Shown here one piece after another: positions 52,789-62,597 of a DNA stretch of 64,000 nt. Each line of letters begins with the position of its first letter. Positions within the stretch are counted from its first letter, which is position 1. Both the position numbers and the translations under genes were made by a program. The stretch lies in contig SIHP01000005.1 of the NCBI GenBank assembly GCA_004762155.1, forward strand, positions 62,001 to 126,000, in the 5' to 3' direction. The stretch comes from Flavobacteriaceae bacterium (lineage in GTDB: Bacteria; Bacteroidota; Bacteroidia; Flavobacteriales; Flavobacteriaceae). The notes beneath the pieces are model-generated. The model had not been told where the DNA came from, searched no databases, and saw nothing but the letters and a program-made list of their open reading frames with translations.

Positions 52789-55700
52789 ATGAAACACAAT
52801 TACCTTAAATTATTTTACTTGTGCATTTTTACTTGTGCACTTATTAGCTTTAAAGGCTTAGCTCAGGCAAGCACACCCTATGATATTACTGCTATATCCA
52901 CTAAAATAGATCTTTCTACAACTGCTACATCTCCTAATGCGGTTTGGGATGTAGAAGTTTTTGTAGTTCTTACAGATATTACAAACAGCGGAAGCGAACA
53001 ACTTACTAGTATTGCATTTTATAATCCTTGGAGTATTTCCGACATGACTTATCCTGTAAATATCACTGGACATACTATTAATAATTTACTACCAAACACA
53101 GAATATTCAGTTAAATTTCGCATTGTTACAGAAGATACTTTTACCGAACTAGACTCTTCATTTGACACTAATTCACTAACATTTACTACACTAGAACTTA
53201 CAAAAGCTTATGTAAACATAAACGCTACTGGAAGTAATAATGGAACTTCTTGGACAAATGCTTACACTAGTTTACAAAGTGCTATTGACGGAACACAAGC
53301 AGATGGTGATGTTTGGGTAGCTGCTGGTACCTATGTGCCAACTGCATCTCCAGACAATGTTTCTACAGACAACAGAGATTATGCTTTTCATTTAGATAAA
53401 AACTTAAAAATATATGGTGGTTTTGCAGGAACTGAAACTCTTTTAAATGAAAGAACTTCTGGAAATACATCAATTTTAAGTGGTGATTTAGATAATGACG
53501 ATGATATAAGCGATAATTCGTATCATGTTTTTATTACAGATGAACTAAATAACACCTCAACTATTGACGGGTTTACAATCACTAAAGGTAATGCAAACGG
53601 TAGCGGAAATATTACATATTCTGGAAACACTTATAACAGAAATACTGGTGGTGGAATTATGAATAATCTTTCTTCACCTAACTTATCAAATTTAATTATT
53701 ACTGATAATGCTACAAATTTTACTGGTGGAGGAATGTATAATACTTATGCAAGCCCTGCCTTGTCCAACATAACCCTCTCAAAAAACACTGCTAATTATG
53801 GTGCTGGTATGTATAATTCAGTTTCATCACCAACAATGACAAATACTGCTTTTAGTAATAATAACGCATCTACTCAAGGTGGTGGATTAGAAAATTTTTT
53901 TTATAGTTCTCCAACCTTAATAAATGTAGTTTTTGCGGGTAATAAGAGTACCGCTTCTGGTGCTGGAATTCACAATAACAATAATTGTAGTCCTTCAATT
54001 AATAATGCTACATTTTTTAACAATACGAATACAGGTATTGGTGCTGGAATTTATAACAACAACAGTTCTAACCCAGTTATTAACAATACTGTTTTTTATC
54101 AAAATAAAGCGAATAGTGTTATTGATGATATTTATAATACTACCAGTACACCTACAGGTAATAACAATGCAAGTGACCATATTAATGCTCCAAGCATAAC
54201 GGTAACCTTAACTTCAAATCCATTTTTAAATGCAACAGAACCTGATGGAATTGATGCACTTTTTGGTACTACTGATGACGGGTTAAGATTAGTTTCAACT
54301 AGTAATTTAATTAATATAGGAAACAACGCCTATAACACAGAAAGCTTAGATATAAGCGGTAGAGTAAGAATTAATGAAACTACAATTGATATTGGTGCTT
54401 ATGAAGATTTATCTTACACATGGACAGGTGCTACCGATAATAATTGGGAAACAACTAGTAACTGGAATAAGAATATTGTTCCTACTTCTACTATCGATGT
54501 TTATATTCCTTCAGATTTAACAAATTACCCAACAGCAACTGGCGCAGTTACTTTTAACAACATGACTATTGCATCTGGAGCATCTTTTATACCACAAGGC
54601 GCAGTAACAGGTAATGTTACCTACAAAAGAACTATTACTGATACTAATTGGCACTTAATTTCATCACCCGTTTCTGGAGCAACTATAGAAGATTATATCT
54701 ATTCTAGCTCTTTAGCTACTGGTACTGGAGCTAATATTGGTTTAAGCACTTATGTTACAGGTAGCACACCAGCTTGGAACTACTACACATCGTCTTCAAC
54801 AGGAACTTTTGTAAATGGTCAAGGTTTTAGTACTAAATTAAGTACTGCTAGTGATATTTCTTTTACAGGAACTTTAAATACTTCAAATATTACATATGCA
54901 ATTTATAATGGAACAAATTCTTTTAACTTAGTTGGTAATCCATTCACTGCTTATATAAATTCTGATGTATTTACTACAGATAATACATCTTTACTTTTTG
55001 AAAAGACAATTTGGGTTTGGGACGGAACAGAATATAAAACTTACAATAGTGCTGAAACATTAGAAATTGCTCCAGGTCAAGCATTTTTTGTAGAAGCAAA
55101 AGCTAGTAATTTTGCAACTTTTAATACTACAAATAGAAGTCATCAGAATACAGACACTTTTATGAGGCAAGAGTCTAAAAGTAATATTGAATTATTTGTA
55201 GAAAATAATGGCATTAAAAAATCAACTAAAGTATTTTTTATAGAAGGAAAAACAAGTGGATATGATAGCGGTTATGATTCTAAAATATTTGGTGGAACAG
55301 CATATGATTTTGCCGTTTTTACGGAATTAGTTAGCGATAATGAAGGGAATAAATTAGCAATTCAATCTTTAGGTAAGGATGATACTTCTGTAATACCTGT
55401 AGGAGTAATAGCAAAAGCTGGAGAAGAGTTAACTTTTTCCATAGAAAGTCTAAACTTACCTGAAGGAACTGAATTATATTTAGAAGATAAATCAAACAAT
55501 GAATTTACAAACTTGTCTAAAAGAAATTATAAAACAATATTAACAGAAGACGCTAATGGAATCGGTCAATTTTATATTACTACTTCGGAAAAAAGCTTAA
55601 CCATAGATGATATTACAAATGCTAATATTAGTATTTACAAGTCTGCCATAAATGAAATAACTATTGCTGGTATAGCTTCAGAAACTAAAGTTAGTATCTT

Positions 55701-55842
55701 CTCTTTATTAGGAGAACAAATTGTTAAAACTTCAATTAACAACAGCACTAACAAAGTTAATTTACCAAATGTAAGCACTGGTGTTTATATAGTAAAGTTA
55801 ACTTCTGAAAATGGAGAAATGACTAAAAAAATAACCCTATAA
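52789..55842 (+). CDS. secreted parallel beta-helix protein with T9SS sorting domain
   Basis: A 1017-residue protein with signal peptide (about 1-26, ending GLAQ). A beta-sandwich domain (about 30-135) precedes a right-handed parallel beta-helix (about 140-530) recognisable by repeated NN-GGG-x-N-turns such as NTGGGIMNNLSSPNLSNLIITDN and TQGGGLENFFYSSPTLINVVF. A further region from residue 540 (YTWTGATDNNWETTSNWN) is beta-rich. The last about 80 residues are a T9SS type A sorting domain (KVSIFSLLGEQIVK ... GVYIVKLTSENGEMTKKI). It is probably a surface adhesin or polysaccharide-binding protein; no catalytic residues could be defined. Confidence 0.85.
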   Translation: MKHNYLKLFYLCIFTCALISFKGLAQASTPYDITAISTKIDLSTTATSPNAVWDVEVFVVLTDITNSGSEQLTSIAFYNPWSISDMTYPVNITGHTINNLLPNTEYSVKFRIVTEDTFTELDSSFDTNSLTFTTLELTKAYVNINATGSNNGTSWTNAYTSLQSAIDGTQADGDVWVAAGTYVPTASPDNVSTDNRDYAFHLDKNLKIYGGFAGTETLLNERTSGNTSILSGDLDNDDDISDNSYHVFITDELNNTSTIDGFTITKGNANGSGNITYSGNTYNRNTGGGIMNNLSSPNLSNLIITDNATNFTGGGMYNTYASPALSNITLSKNTANYGAGMYNSVSSPTMTNTAFSNNNASTQGGGLENFFYSSPTLINVVFAGNKSTASGAGIHNNNNCSPSINNATFFNNTNTGIGAGIYNNNSSNPVINNTVFYQNKANSVIDDIYNTTSTPTGNNNASDHINAPSITVTLTSNPFLNATEPDGIDALFGTTDDGLRLVSTSNLINIGNNAYNTESLDISGRVRINETTIDIGAYEDLSYTWTGATDNNWETTSNWNKNIVPTSTIDVYIPSDLTNYPTATGAVTFNNMTIASGASFIPQGAVTGNVTYKRTITDTNWHLISSPVSGATIEDYIYSSSLATGTGANIGLSTYVTGSTPAWNYYTSSSTGTFVNGQGFSTKLSTASDISFTGTLNTSNITYAIYNGTNSFNLVGNPFTAYINSDVFTTDNTSLLFEKTIWVWDGTEYKTYNSAETLEIAPGQAFFVEAKASNFATFNTTNRSHQNTDTFMRQESKSNIELFVENNGIKKSTKVFFIEGKTSGYDSGYDSKIFGGTAYDFAVFTELVSDNEGNKLAIQSLGKDDTSVIPVGVIAKAGEELTFSIESLNLPEGTELYLEDKSNNEFTNLSKRNYKTILTEDANGIGQFYITTSEKSLTIDDITNANISIYKSAINEITIAGIASETKVSIFSLLGEQIVKTSINNSTNKVNLPNVSTGVYIVKLTSENGEMTKKITL

Positions 55843-55864
55843 AACTTACCTAAAACAAAACATT

Positions 55865-56023
55865 ATGAATACTAAAAAACAAGATATATCTCGTAAAGAG
55901 GCCTTAAAAAAAATTGGTAGTTACGGTAAGTACGCAGCTTTAACGGCTTTAGGAACTTATATGATTTTAAGTCCACAAAAAGCACAAGCAGCTTCACCAG
56001 AAGCTCCTGGAGATGGGTTTTAA
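55865..56023 (+). CDS. 52-residue exported-type satellite protein
   Basis: An ATG at 55865 opens a 52-codon frame 22 nt after the beta-helix gene: MNTKKQDISRKEALKKIG, then a hydrophobic stretch (KYAALTALGTYMIL), then SPQKAQAASPEAPGDGF. The order is basic N-terminus, hydrophobic core, then an AQA-A cleavage-like site, leaving a short Pro/Gly/acid-rich tail. The SRKEALKKIG motif before the core is Tat-like in shape but lacks twin arginine. I believe such ORFs recur after T9SS genes in flavobacteria, but no function is known. Own terminator follows at 56049. Confidence 0.7.
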   Translation: MNTKKQDISRKEALKKIGSYGKYAALTALGTYMILSPQKAQAASPEAPGDGF

Positions 56024-56048
56024 ATTTAAAGCTTAAATTTATTATAAT

Positions 56049-56087
56049 AAGAAACCTCAAGAATATCTTGAGGTTTCTTTATTTTTT
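56049..56087 (+). terminator. terminator after the satellite ORF
   Basis: AAGAAACCTCAAGA / TCTTGAGGTTTCTTT with an AT-rich T run. Confidence 0.88.
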
Positions 56088-56112
56088 ATATAACTATATC
56101 TTTAAAATTATT

Positions 56113-56364
56113 CTAATGCATTTTACTTAACCCCATAAAAATAATTATAAAAAAAGTTAGCATTGGTATTAGACCCAAAAACATTCCTATAACAAAATAC
56201 TTATATTTTCTAAATCTTAAAAGATAAAAAGATGTGAAAAGCATTACTAATATAAAAAGAACAACACCAAATCCATGATTAGTGATAATTGAAAAAAAAA
56301 TACCTAAACCTAAAATAAGTATAGTAGTTAATATTCCATAAATAATCTTCAAAGACTTATCCAT
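56113..56364 (-). CDS. small two-helix membrane protein, hypothetical
   Basis: An 83-residue protein with hydrophobic segments at about residues 8-24, 31-48 and 58-78, separated by short basic loops (RFRKYKY). No family is recognised. It lies 23 nt downstream of argH on the same strand and may be the last gene of the arginine unit. Confidence 0.6.
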   Translation of the reverse strand: MDKSLKIIYGILTTILILGLGIFFSIITNHGFGVVLFILVMLFTSFYLLRFRKYKYFVIGMFLGLIPMLTFFIIIFMGLSKMH

Positions 56365-56387
56365 TATAGTTCGTTTATGTAAAACTA

Positions 56388-57662
56388 TTACATTTCAAAT
56401 TTCTCTCTAATCTTATCTAAACACAAATTACCAATACTACCCGCATGCGAATGTTGTTTTCCTAAATCTGGTGTATAAGTTCCAGCTTGTACCTCTCCTC
56501 CTACTTGTTGATATGCTTCTCTAAAACTCATTCCATCAACGACCAAGTTATTAATACTATCAACCGTAAATAAATACTGATATTTTTCATCGGTTAAATC
56601 AACATCTTTTACAATAATTTGTTGAATAGCATAATTAAAAATATCTAAAATATCTTTCATATCTTCAAAAGCAGCAATCATATTTTCCTTTAACAATTGA
56701 AAATCTCTGTGATATCCACTTGGTAAATTATTGGTGATTAGTAACATTTCCGTATACAAAGCCTGAATTTTATTAGACTTACCACGAATCAATTCAAAAA
56801 CATCTGGATTCTTCTTATGTGGCATAATACTACTTCCTGTAGTTAACTCATCTGGAAAAGAAATAAATCCAAAATTCTGACTCATATACAAGCAAATATC
56901 CATAGCAAAACGCGCTAAAGTATTTGCTAATCCACCAAAAGTCATGGCTATTGTGCGTTCGCTTTTTCCTCTTCCCATTTGTGCAGCTACTACATTATAT
57001 TTCAGCGTAGCAAAACCTAATTCTTTGGTTGTTAATTCACGATCTATAGGAAAAGAACTTCCGTAACCAGCAGCAGAACCTAACGGATTTTGGTCTACCG
57101 TTTTTAAAGCTGCTTTTAATAATTGCACATCATCAATTAACAATTCTGCATACGCAGAAAACCATAATCCGAATGAAGATGGCATGGCAACTTGTAAATG
57201 TGTATAACCTGGCAATAAGCTATCTTTATGTGTATCAGCTAAATTTAAAAGTGTATCAAATAACGTTTTTACTTTAGTATTTATTTGCTGTAAATTATCT
57301 TTATAATACAACTGACAAGCTACTAAAACTTGATCATTACGAGAACGTGCAGTATGAATCTTCTTTCCTCCTTCTCCTAATTTTTTAGTTAACTCGTATT
57401 CTATTTTAGAGTGTACATCTTCAAAAGATTCTTCAATCGTAAATGTTCCGTTTTCAATATCATCAGCTAACTTTGCTAATCCTTTCTTTAAACCTACTAA
57501 TTCATCAGAAGTTATAATACCAATAGATTCCAACATAATCGCGTGTGCTAATGATGCTTGTACATCATATTTTGCAATATGCATGTCTATTTCTCTATCA
57601 TTACCAACCGTAAATTGTTCTATTTGTTTGTCTATTGAAAATCCTTTATCCCAAAGTTTCAT
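56388..57662 (-). CDS. argH: argininosuccinate lyase
   Basis: A 424-residue member of the fumarase/aspartase superfamily. It shows the signature GSSIMPHKKNPDVFE and the earlier HTARSRNDQVLVA and GYTHLQVAMP motifs. It cleaves argininosuccinate to arginine and fumarate, the last arginine step. It is 83 nt after argE on the same strand, separated by an AT-rich spacer, and closes the arg cluster. Confidence 0.95.
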   Translation of the reverse strand: MKLWDKGFSIDKQIEQFTVGNDREIDMHIAKYDVQASLAHAIMLESIGIITSDELVGLKKGLAKLADDIENGTFTIEESFEDVHSKIEYELTKKLGEGGKKIHTARSRNDQVLVACQLYYKDNLQQINTKVKTLFDTLLNLADTHKDSLLPGYTHLQVAMPSSFGLWFSAYAELLIDDVQLLKAALKTVDQNPLGSAAGYGSSFPIDRELTTKELGFATLKYNVVAAQMGRGKSERTIAMTFGGLANTLARFAMDICLYMSQNFGFISFPDELTTGSSIMPHKKNPDVFELIRGKSNKIQALYTEMLLITNNLPSGYHRDFQLLKENMIAAFEDMKDILDIFNYAIQQIIVKDVDLTDEKYQYLFTVDSINNLVVDGMSFREAYQQVGGEVQAGTYTPDLGKQHSHAGSIGNLCLDKIREKFEM

Positions 57663-57745
57663 ATTTTTTTAGTATTGAGTATTGAGATATTAGTATTTAG
57701 AAAAAAGAAAACTCAATTCTCACTACTAATATCTAATTACTATAA

Positions 57746-58810
57746 TTAAAGTACTTTTTCTAATAAATCGATATAAATTTGCACACCTTCTTCAATTTCT
57801 GAAATATAAATAAATTCATTCGCAGAATGTGAACGTGTGCTATCGCCAGGTCCTAATTTTAAAGACTGACAACTTAATACCGATTGATCTGATAAGGTTG
57901 GTGAACCGTAGGTTTCTCTTCCTAATTCGATTCCTGCTTTTACCAAATCATGGTCCATATTAATGGAAGACGAATTTAATCGTAAACTTCTAGGTGTAAT
58001 TTTTGTACACGGTGATTTCTCTTGTAAGATAGCTGCAATTTCTTGATTTGAATATGCATCATTGACACGAACATCAATTACCAAACCTACATGCGCTGGC
58101 ACCACATTATGTTGTTTTCCTGCATTAATTTGCGTAACCGTTAGTTTTACATCTCCTAAAGCTTCAGATGGTTTTTCAAACTTAAAATTTTTGAACCACT
58201 CTAAAACTTCAATCGTATTATATATTGAATTATTATCGTTTGGATGCGCAGCATGACTTGGTGTTCCTTCAACAACAGCGTCAAAAACCACCAATCCTTT
58301 CTCTGCAACAGCCAAATTCATTAATGTAGGTTCTCCTACAATTGCCACATCTATATACGGAATTATAGAAAGCATACTATTTAATCCGTCTGGTCCACTA
58401 CTCTCTTCTTCAGCAGAAGCGACAATAACAATATTGTATTTTAAATCTTCTTTTTTATAAAAATAAGTGAATGTTGCAATTAATGAAACCAAACACCCAC
58501 CAGCATCATTACTACCTAAACCATATAATTTATCGCCTTCAACAATGGCTTTAAGCGGATCGTTAGTATACGCTGAATTTGGTTTTACAGTATCGTGATG
58601 TGAGTTTAGTAATAAGGTTGGTTTGCTATCATCAAAATGCTTATTGGTTGCCCAAACATTATTTTTAGTTCTTTTAAATGGAATATCATTTTTCACGAAC
58701 CAACCTTCTATTAATTTTGCCGTTTTATCTTCTTCGGAAGAAAATGACTGTGTCTCAATTAAATTCTTGAGTAACGCAATAGCATCTTCTGTTAATTTTT
58801 TTATAGTCAT
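57746..58810 (-). CDS. argE: M20-family N-acyl-ornithine/citrulline deacylase (ArgE-like)
   Basis: The ORF opens at 58870, overlapping argB; the ATG at 58810 (MTIKKLTEDAIALLKNL) is 1 nt after the argB stop and gives 354 residues. Metal-binding motifs LNSHHDTVKPN, GLGSNDAGGCL and ASAEEESSGPDG mark an M20 deacylase. Because the cluster uses an N-acyl-ornithine carbamoyltransferase, the substrate here is expected to be N-acyl-citrulline rather than N-acetylornithine. Confidence 0.88.
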   Translation of the reverse strand: MTIKKLTEDAIALLKNLIETQSFSSEEDKTAKLIEGWFVKNDIPFKRTKNNVWATNKHFDDSKPTLLLNSHHDTVKPNSAYTNDPLKAIVEGDKLYGLGSNDAGGCLVSLIATFTYFYKKEDLKYNIVIVASAEEESSGPDGLNSMLSIIPYIDVAIVGEPTLMNLAVAEKGLVVFDAVVEGTPSHAAHPNDNNSIYNTIEVLEWFKNFKFEKPSEALGDVKLTVTQINAGKQHNVVPAHVGLVIDVRVNDAYSNQEIAAILQEKSPCTKITPRSLRLNSSSINMDHDLVKAGIELGRETYGSPTLSDQSVLSCQSLKLGPGDSTRSHSANEFIYISEIEEGVQIYIDLLEKVL

Positions 58811-58811
58811 T

Positions 58812-59588
58812 TTATGCTGTAATAGTTGTGTGTGTTGTGTTTTTGCTAAAAAGCATACTTGGCTTACCAATACATACTTTTGCTACTTTATTAGTAATGG
58901 CATGAAAACAATTGTTTAGTTTTGGTAACATTCCATCTGCAATAATTCCTTTTTCTATTAACTCTTGATAAGTTTTTGTATTGATGTTTTCTATGACAGA
59001 ATTATCATCTTCAATACTTTCTAAAACTCCATTTTTTTCAAAACAATAATATAGCTCAGTTTTATAAATCCCTGAAAAACCTATGGCTATTTCAGAAGCA
59101 ATCGTATCTGCATTTGTATTTAATAATAATCCTTTTTTATCATGAGAAATTGCACAAAAAACAGGTAGAATATTGTTTTCTAACAAGACTTCTAAAACTT
59201 CTGTATTTACTTTTTTCACATCACCAACGAAACCAAAATCAATATCTTTTACTGGTCTTTTTTCTGATACAATACTATTTCCATCTGCACCAGAAAATCC
59301 TACAGCGTTGCAAGATTCTGATTGTAATTTTGCTATTATATTTTTATTAATTTTCCCAGCATATACCATTGTAATAATATCTAAAGTAGCTGCATCTGTA
59401 ATACGACGTCCATTCGTCATTTTTACTTCAACACCCATTTGATTTGCCAACTTTGTTGCCAATTTACCACCTCCATGTACTAATATTTTAGGACCTGATA
59501 CTTTAGCAAATTCCTTTAAAAAGTTTGCTAATGCTTTTGCATCATCAATAATATTACCACCAATTTTCACAACTTTTAATGTTTCCAT
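58812..59588 (-). CDS. argB: N-acylglutamate kinase
   Basis: A 258-residue amino-acid kinase. The N-terminal VKIGGNIIDDAKAL, the VHGGGKLATKLANQMGV nucleotide-binding loop, and a C-terminal GMLPKLNNCFHAI block fit ArgB. In Bacteroidota this kinase may act on N-succinyl- rather than N-acetylglutamate; the sequence alone does not decide. argE starts 1 nt after its stop. Confidence 0.92.
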   Translation of the reverse strand: METLKVVKIGGNIIDDAKALANFLKEFAKVSGPKILVHGGGKLATKLANQMGVEVKMTNGRRITDAATLDIITMVYAGKINKNIIAKLQSESCNAVGFSGADGNSIVSEKRPVKDIDFGFVGDVKKVNTEVLEVLLENNILPVFCAISHDKKGLLLNTNADTIASEIAIGFSGIYKTELYYCFEKNGVLESIEDDNSVIENINTKTYQELIEKGIIADGMLPKLNNCFHAITNKVAKVCIGKPSMLFSKNTTHTTITA

Positions 59589-59642
59589 TTTTTCATTCTA
59601 ATCTTCCTAAAGGAAAGAAATTTATTTTTAATTTGAAATACA

Positions 59643-59723
59643 ACTTCAATTCTTCTCAACTACCAGACTTAACTTAGCTCGGTCATCAGCGTCAATAGTT
59701 TTGTAATTGAGCAGAGTTGAAAC
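59643..59723. repeat. inverted repeat between argF' and argB
   Basis: A left arm of 21 nt (ACTTCAATTCTTCTCAACTAC) matches the right arm GTAATTGAGCAGAGTTGAAAC as an inverted repeat with about five mismatches; the 39-nt loop holds CTCGGTCATCAGCG. It may be a processing hairpin or a mobile-type repeat in the operon. Confidence 0.5.
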
Positions 59724-60658
59724 TATAATTTCTCTAATATTTTTTTAAATACTATTTGCGCTGCAAATGTTCTATTGTTTGCCTCTTCAATTACTACAGA
59801 TTGATCGCTATCTAAAACAGCATCTTCTACCACTACATTTCTTCTTACTGGTAAACAGTGCATAAATTTAGCATCTCCAATTTTATCTTTTGTAATCATC
59901 CAAGATTCATCCTTAGATAAAACCTCTCCGTAATTATTATAACTACTCCAGTTTTTCACATACACAAAATCAGCATCTTTTAAAGCCTCTTCTTGATTGT
60001 AATTTACAGAAACATCTTTGGTAATATTGGTATCCAAATCATATCCTTTAGGATGTGTTATTGAAAAATCAACATCAACCTCTTGCATCATTTTTACAAA
60101 AGAATTTGCAACTGCTTGTGGTAATGCTTTAATATGTGGAGCCCAAGACAATACTACTTTTGGTTTCTGCTTCGTTTTCAATTCTTCAATTGTAATTGCA
60201 TCGGTTAAAGCTTGTAATGGGTGCGCTGTTGCACTTTCCATATTTACTATTGGAGCAGTCGCATATTTTACAAAACTATTTAAAATATATTCCGATTCAT
60301 CTTTTGTTTTGTCTGTTAACGTAGGAAAAGCTCTTACAGCAATAACATCAGCATATTGCGAAATAACTTGTGCTGCTTCTTTTATATGCTCCGATGTGTT
60401 TAAATTCATAACCGTACCATCTTCAAACTCTAAGTTCCAAGTATCATTTACATTTAAAATCATTACTTGCATCCCTAAGTTCTTCGCTGCTTTTTCGGTA
60501 CTTAAACGCGTACGTAAACTTGAATTAAAAAACAACATCACCAATGTTTTGTGTTTTCCTAAAGTTTCAAAAGCAAAAGGATCTTTCTTTAATTGAATTG
60601 CCTCAGCAATTAATTGCTTGGGGTTTTCAATATCTGGTATATCAGTATATTTTTTCAT
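59723..60658 (-). CDS. N-acyl-ornithine carbamoyltransferase (SOTCase/AOTCase type)
   Basis: A 311-residue transcarbamylase. The carbamoyl-phosphate motif appears as FFNSSLRTRLSTEKAAKNLGM (S-x-R-T-R), and HCLPVRRNVVVEDAVLD replaces the HCLP-x-x-R pattern of plain ornithine transcarbamylase. The longer middle (AFPTLTDKTKDESEYI) and these motifs place it with N-acetyl- or N-succinyl-ornithine transcarbamylases; in Bacteroidota the characterised enzyme uses the succinyl form. Its start overlaps the argD stop by 1 nt. Confidence 0.88.
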   Translation of the reverse strand: MKKYTDIPDIENPKQLIAEAIQLKKDPFAFETLGKHKTLVMLFFNSSLRTRLSTEKAAKNLGMQVMILNVNDTWNLEFEDGTVMNLNTSEHIKEAAQVISQYADVIAVRAFPTLTDKTKDESEYILNSFVKYATAPIVNMESATAHPLQALTDAITIEELKTKQKPKVVLSWAPHIKALPQAVANSFVKMMQEVDVDFSITHPKGYDLDTNITKDVSVNYNQEEALKDADFVYVKNWSSYNNYGEVLSKDESWMITKDKIGDAKFMHCLPVRRNVVVEDAVLDSDQSVVIEEANNRTFAAQIVFKKILEKL

Positions 60659-61782
60659 TATAATTCACTTTTTAAAGCGTCAAAAAGCACATCTATATGT
60701 TCTTTTTTAACGGTTAATGAAGGAAGTATTCTTAATAAATTAGGGTTTTTAGCACTTCCTGTAAAAATCTTATATTCGTGAATTAGTTTTTTACGCAATT
60801 CAGCTACAGGAAAATCAAATTCTAATCCCAACATTAAACCTCTACCTTTTAAACTTTTTAACTTCGGAAGTGATTTTGCTTTCTCAACAAAATATGCAGA
60901 AATTTCTTTCACATTCTCCATTAAATTTTCTTCTTCAATTACTTCTAAAACTGTTGAAGATGCTACACAAGCTAAATGATTTCCTCCGAAAGTGGTTCCT
61001 AATAAACCAAAAGACGCTTTTATAGATGGATGAATTAAAATTCCTCCAATAGGAAAACCATTCCCCATCCCTTTTGCTATAGGTATAATAGTTGGTGTAA
61101 CACCATGCTTTTGAAAAGCAAAGAAATCTCCTGTTCTTCCAAAACCAGATTGTACCTCATCTGCTATAAAAGAAGTATTGTACTTTTTACACAAAGCTTC
61201 TAATCCTTCATAAAATTCGGTAGTACTTTCATCTAAACCACCAACTCCTTGTATAAATTCAACAATTACAGCACAAACATCATTTTTAGCTAATGTTTTT
61301 TCAACACCAACTAAATCTCCTAACTCTAAAATCTCAACTTCTTGTTGTGCATTTAAAGGAGCTATAATTTTTGCATTATCTGTTGCTGCTACAGCTGCTG
61401 ATGTTCTTCCATGAAAACCGTTTTTAAACGCTACAATTTTTTTCTTTCCAGTATGAAAAGAAGCTAATTTTAAAGCATTTTCATTGGCTTCGGCTCCTGA
61501 ATTACATAAAAACAATTCATAACCTTCACACCCAGATAATTCTTCTATTTTGTTAGCTAACTTCGTTTGTAATGGGTTTTGAATAGAATTACTATAAAAT
61601 CCCATTTTACTAACTTGCTCACTTATATTTTTTACGTATTTAGGATGAGAATGCCCGATTGAAATTACAGCATGACCTCCGTATAAATCTAAATATTTTG
61701 TGTTTTTTTCATCAAAAACATAGACATCTTTTGCCGTAACAGGCGTAATGTCAAACAATGGATATACATTAAATAAACTCAT
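60658..61782 (-). CDS. argD: acetylornithine/N-acylornithine aminotransferase
   Basis: A 374-residue class III PLP aminotransferase. Motifs are NSGAEANENALKLA, FIADEVQSGFGRTG and the lysine block IPIAKGMGNGFPIGG. It converts N-acylglutamate semialdehyde to N-acylornithine. It lies in a tight cluster: 2 nt after the proC-type gene and overlapping argF' by 1 nt. Confidence 0.92.
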   Translation of the reverse strand: MSLFNVYPLFDITPVTAKDVYVFDEKNTKYLDLYGGHAVISIGHSHPKYVKNISEQVSKMGFYSNSIQNPLQTKLANKIEELSGCEGYELFLCNSGAEANENALKLASFHTGKKKIVAFKNGFHGRTSAAVAATDNAKIIAPLNAQQEVEILELGDLVGVEKTLAKNDVCAVIVEFIQGVGGLDESTTEFYEGLEALCKKYNTSFIADEVQSGFGRTGDFFAFQKHGVTPTIIPIAKGMGNGFPIGGILIHPSIKASFGLLGTTFGGNHLACVASSTVLEVIEEENLMENVKEISAYFVEKAKSLPKLKSLKGRGLMLGLEFDFPVAELRKKLIHEYKIFTGSAKNPNLLRILPSLTVKKEHIDVLFDALKSEL

Positions 61783-61784
61783 AA

Positions 61785-62585
61785 TTATATCTGTTCTTTT
61801 TTAATGTTACTAATTTTGTTGAATGAAGCCACCATTCCTTGAATTAAAGAAGAACTTAAACCTTGATGTTCCATTTGATTTAAACCTTCTATTGTACATC
61901 CTTTTGGTGTAGTTACTCTATCTATTTCTTCTTCTGGATGATTTCCATTAGTTATCAATAAATTCGCCGCACCTTCACTTGTGTACATAGCTAACTCTTG
62001 CGCTTCTTTAGCATCAAAACCTAATTGAACTGCTGCTTGAGTTGTAGCACGAATTAAACGCATCCAAAAAGCAACTCCACTTGCACAAATAACAGTTGCT
62101 GCTTGCATTTGTACTTCTGGTATACTTAACGAATGTCCTAAACGATTAAAGATAGCTTCTGCAATTTTAATACGCTTTGCACCTTGTGCATTACTACATA
62201 AACATGTCATCGATTTACCTACTGCAATTGCTGTATTAGGCATTGCTCTAATAATAAATTGTTCCGCTCCTACTTCTTCTTCTATTTTAGAAATAGCATA
62301 ACCTGTAATGGTAGAAATCAATACATGTTTTTCAGTTAAATGCGGTTTAACAATTTTTAAAATACCTTCAAAATGTGCTGGTTGAACAGCAAAGATTAAA
62401 ATATCAGATGCTGCAACTGCTTTAATATTGTCGCTAGTTAAATGCACATTTTTATACCCTTCAAAATCTGTAAGTTCTGCTACATTTCTTTTCGTTAGGT
62501 ATAAACTAGTAATTGCATTATTGGTTATTAATCCTTTTGCAATTGACTGCCCTAAATTTCCAGTTCCTATTATGGCTATTTTCAT
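61785..62585 (-). CDS. proC: pyrroline-5-carboxylate reductase
   Basis: A 266-residue protein starting MKIAIIGTGNLGQSIAKGL (Rossmann NAD(P) site) and carrying the ProC signature RAMPNTAIAVGKSMTCLC and the C-terminal GNHPEEEIDRVTTPKGCTIEGLNQMEHQGL. It reduces pyrroline-5-carboxylate to proline. Placement inside the arginine cluster, 12 nt after argC, is a linkage between proline and arginine that I recall from flavobacteria. Confidence 0.92.
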   Translation of the reverse strand: MKIAIIGTGNLGQSIAKGLITNNAITSLYLTKRNVAELTDFEGYKNVHLTSDNIKAVAASDILIFAVQPAHFEGILKIVKPHLTEKHVLISTITGYAISKIEEEVGAEQFIIRAMPNTAIAVGKSMTCLCSNAQGAKRIKIAEAIFNRLGHSLSIPEVQMQAATVICASGVAFWMRLIRATTQAAVQLGFDAKEAQELAMYTSEGAANLLITNGNHPEEEIDRVTTPKGCTIEGLNQMEHQGLSSSLIQGMVASFNKISNIKKEQI

Positions 62586-62597
62586 AATGTTCTTTTT

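Noticed and set aside
53933..54199. Alternative frame inside the beta-helix gene
   Set aside because: Hydrophobic I/L/V-rich frame caused by the repetitive Asn/Thr codons of the real gene.
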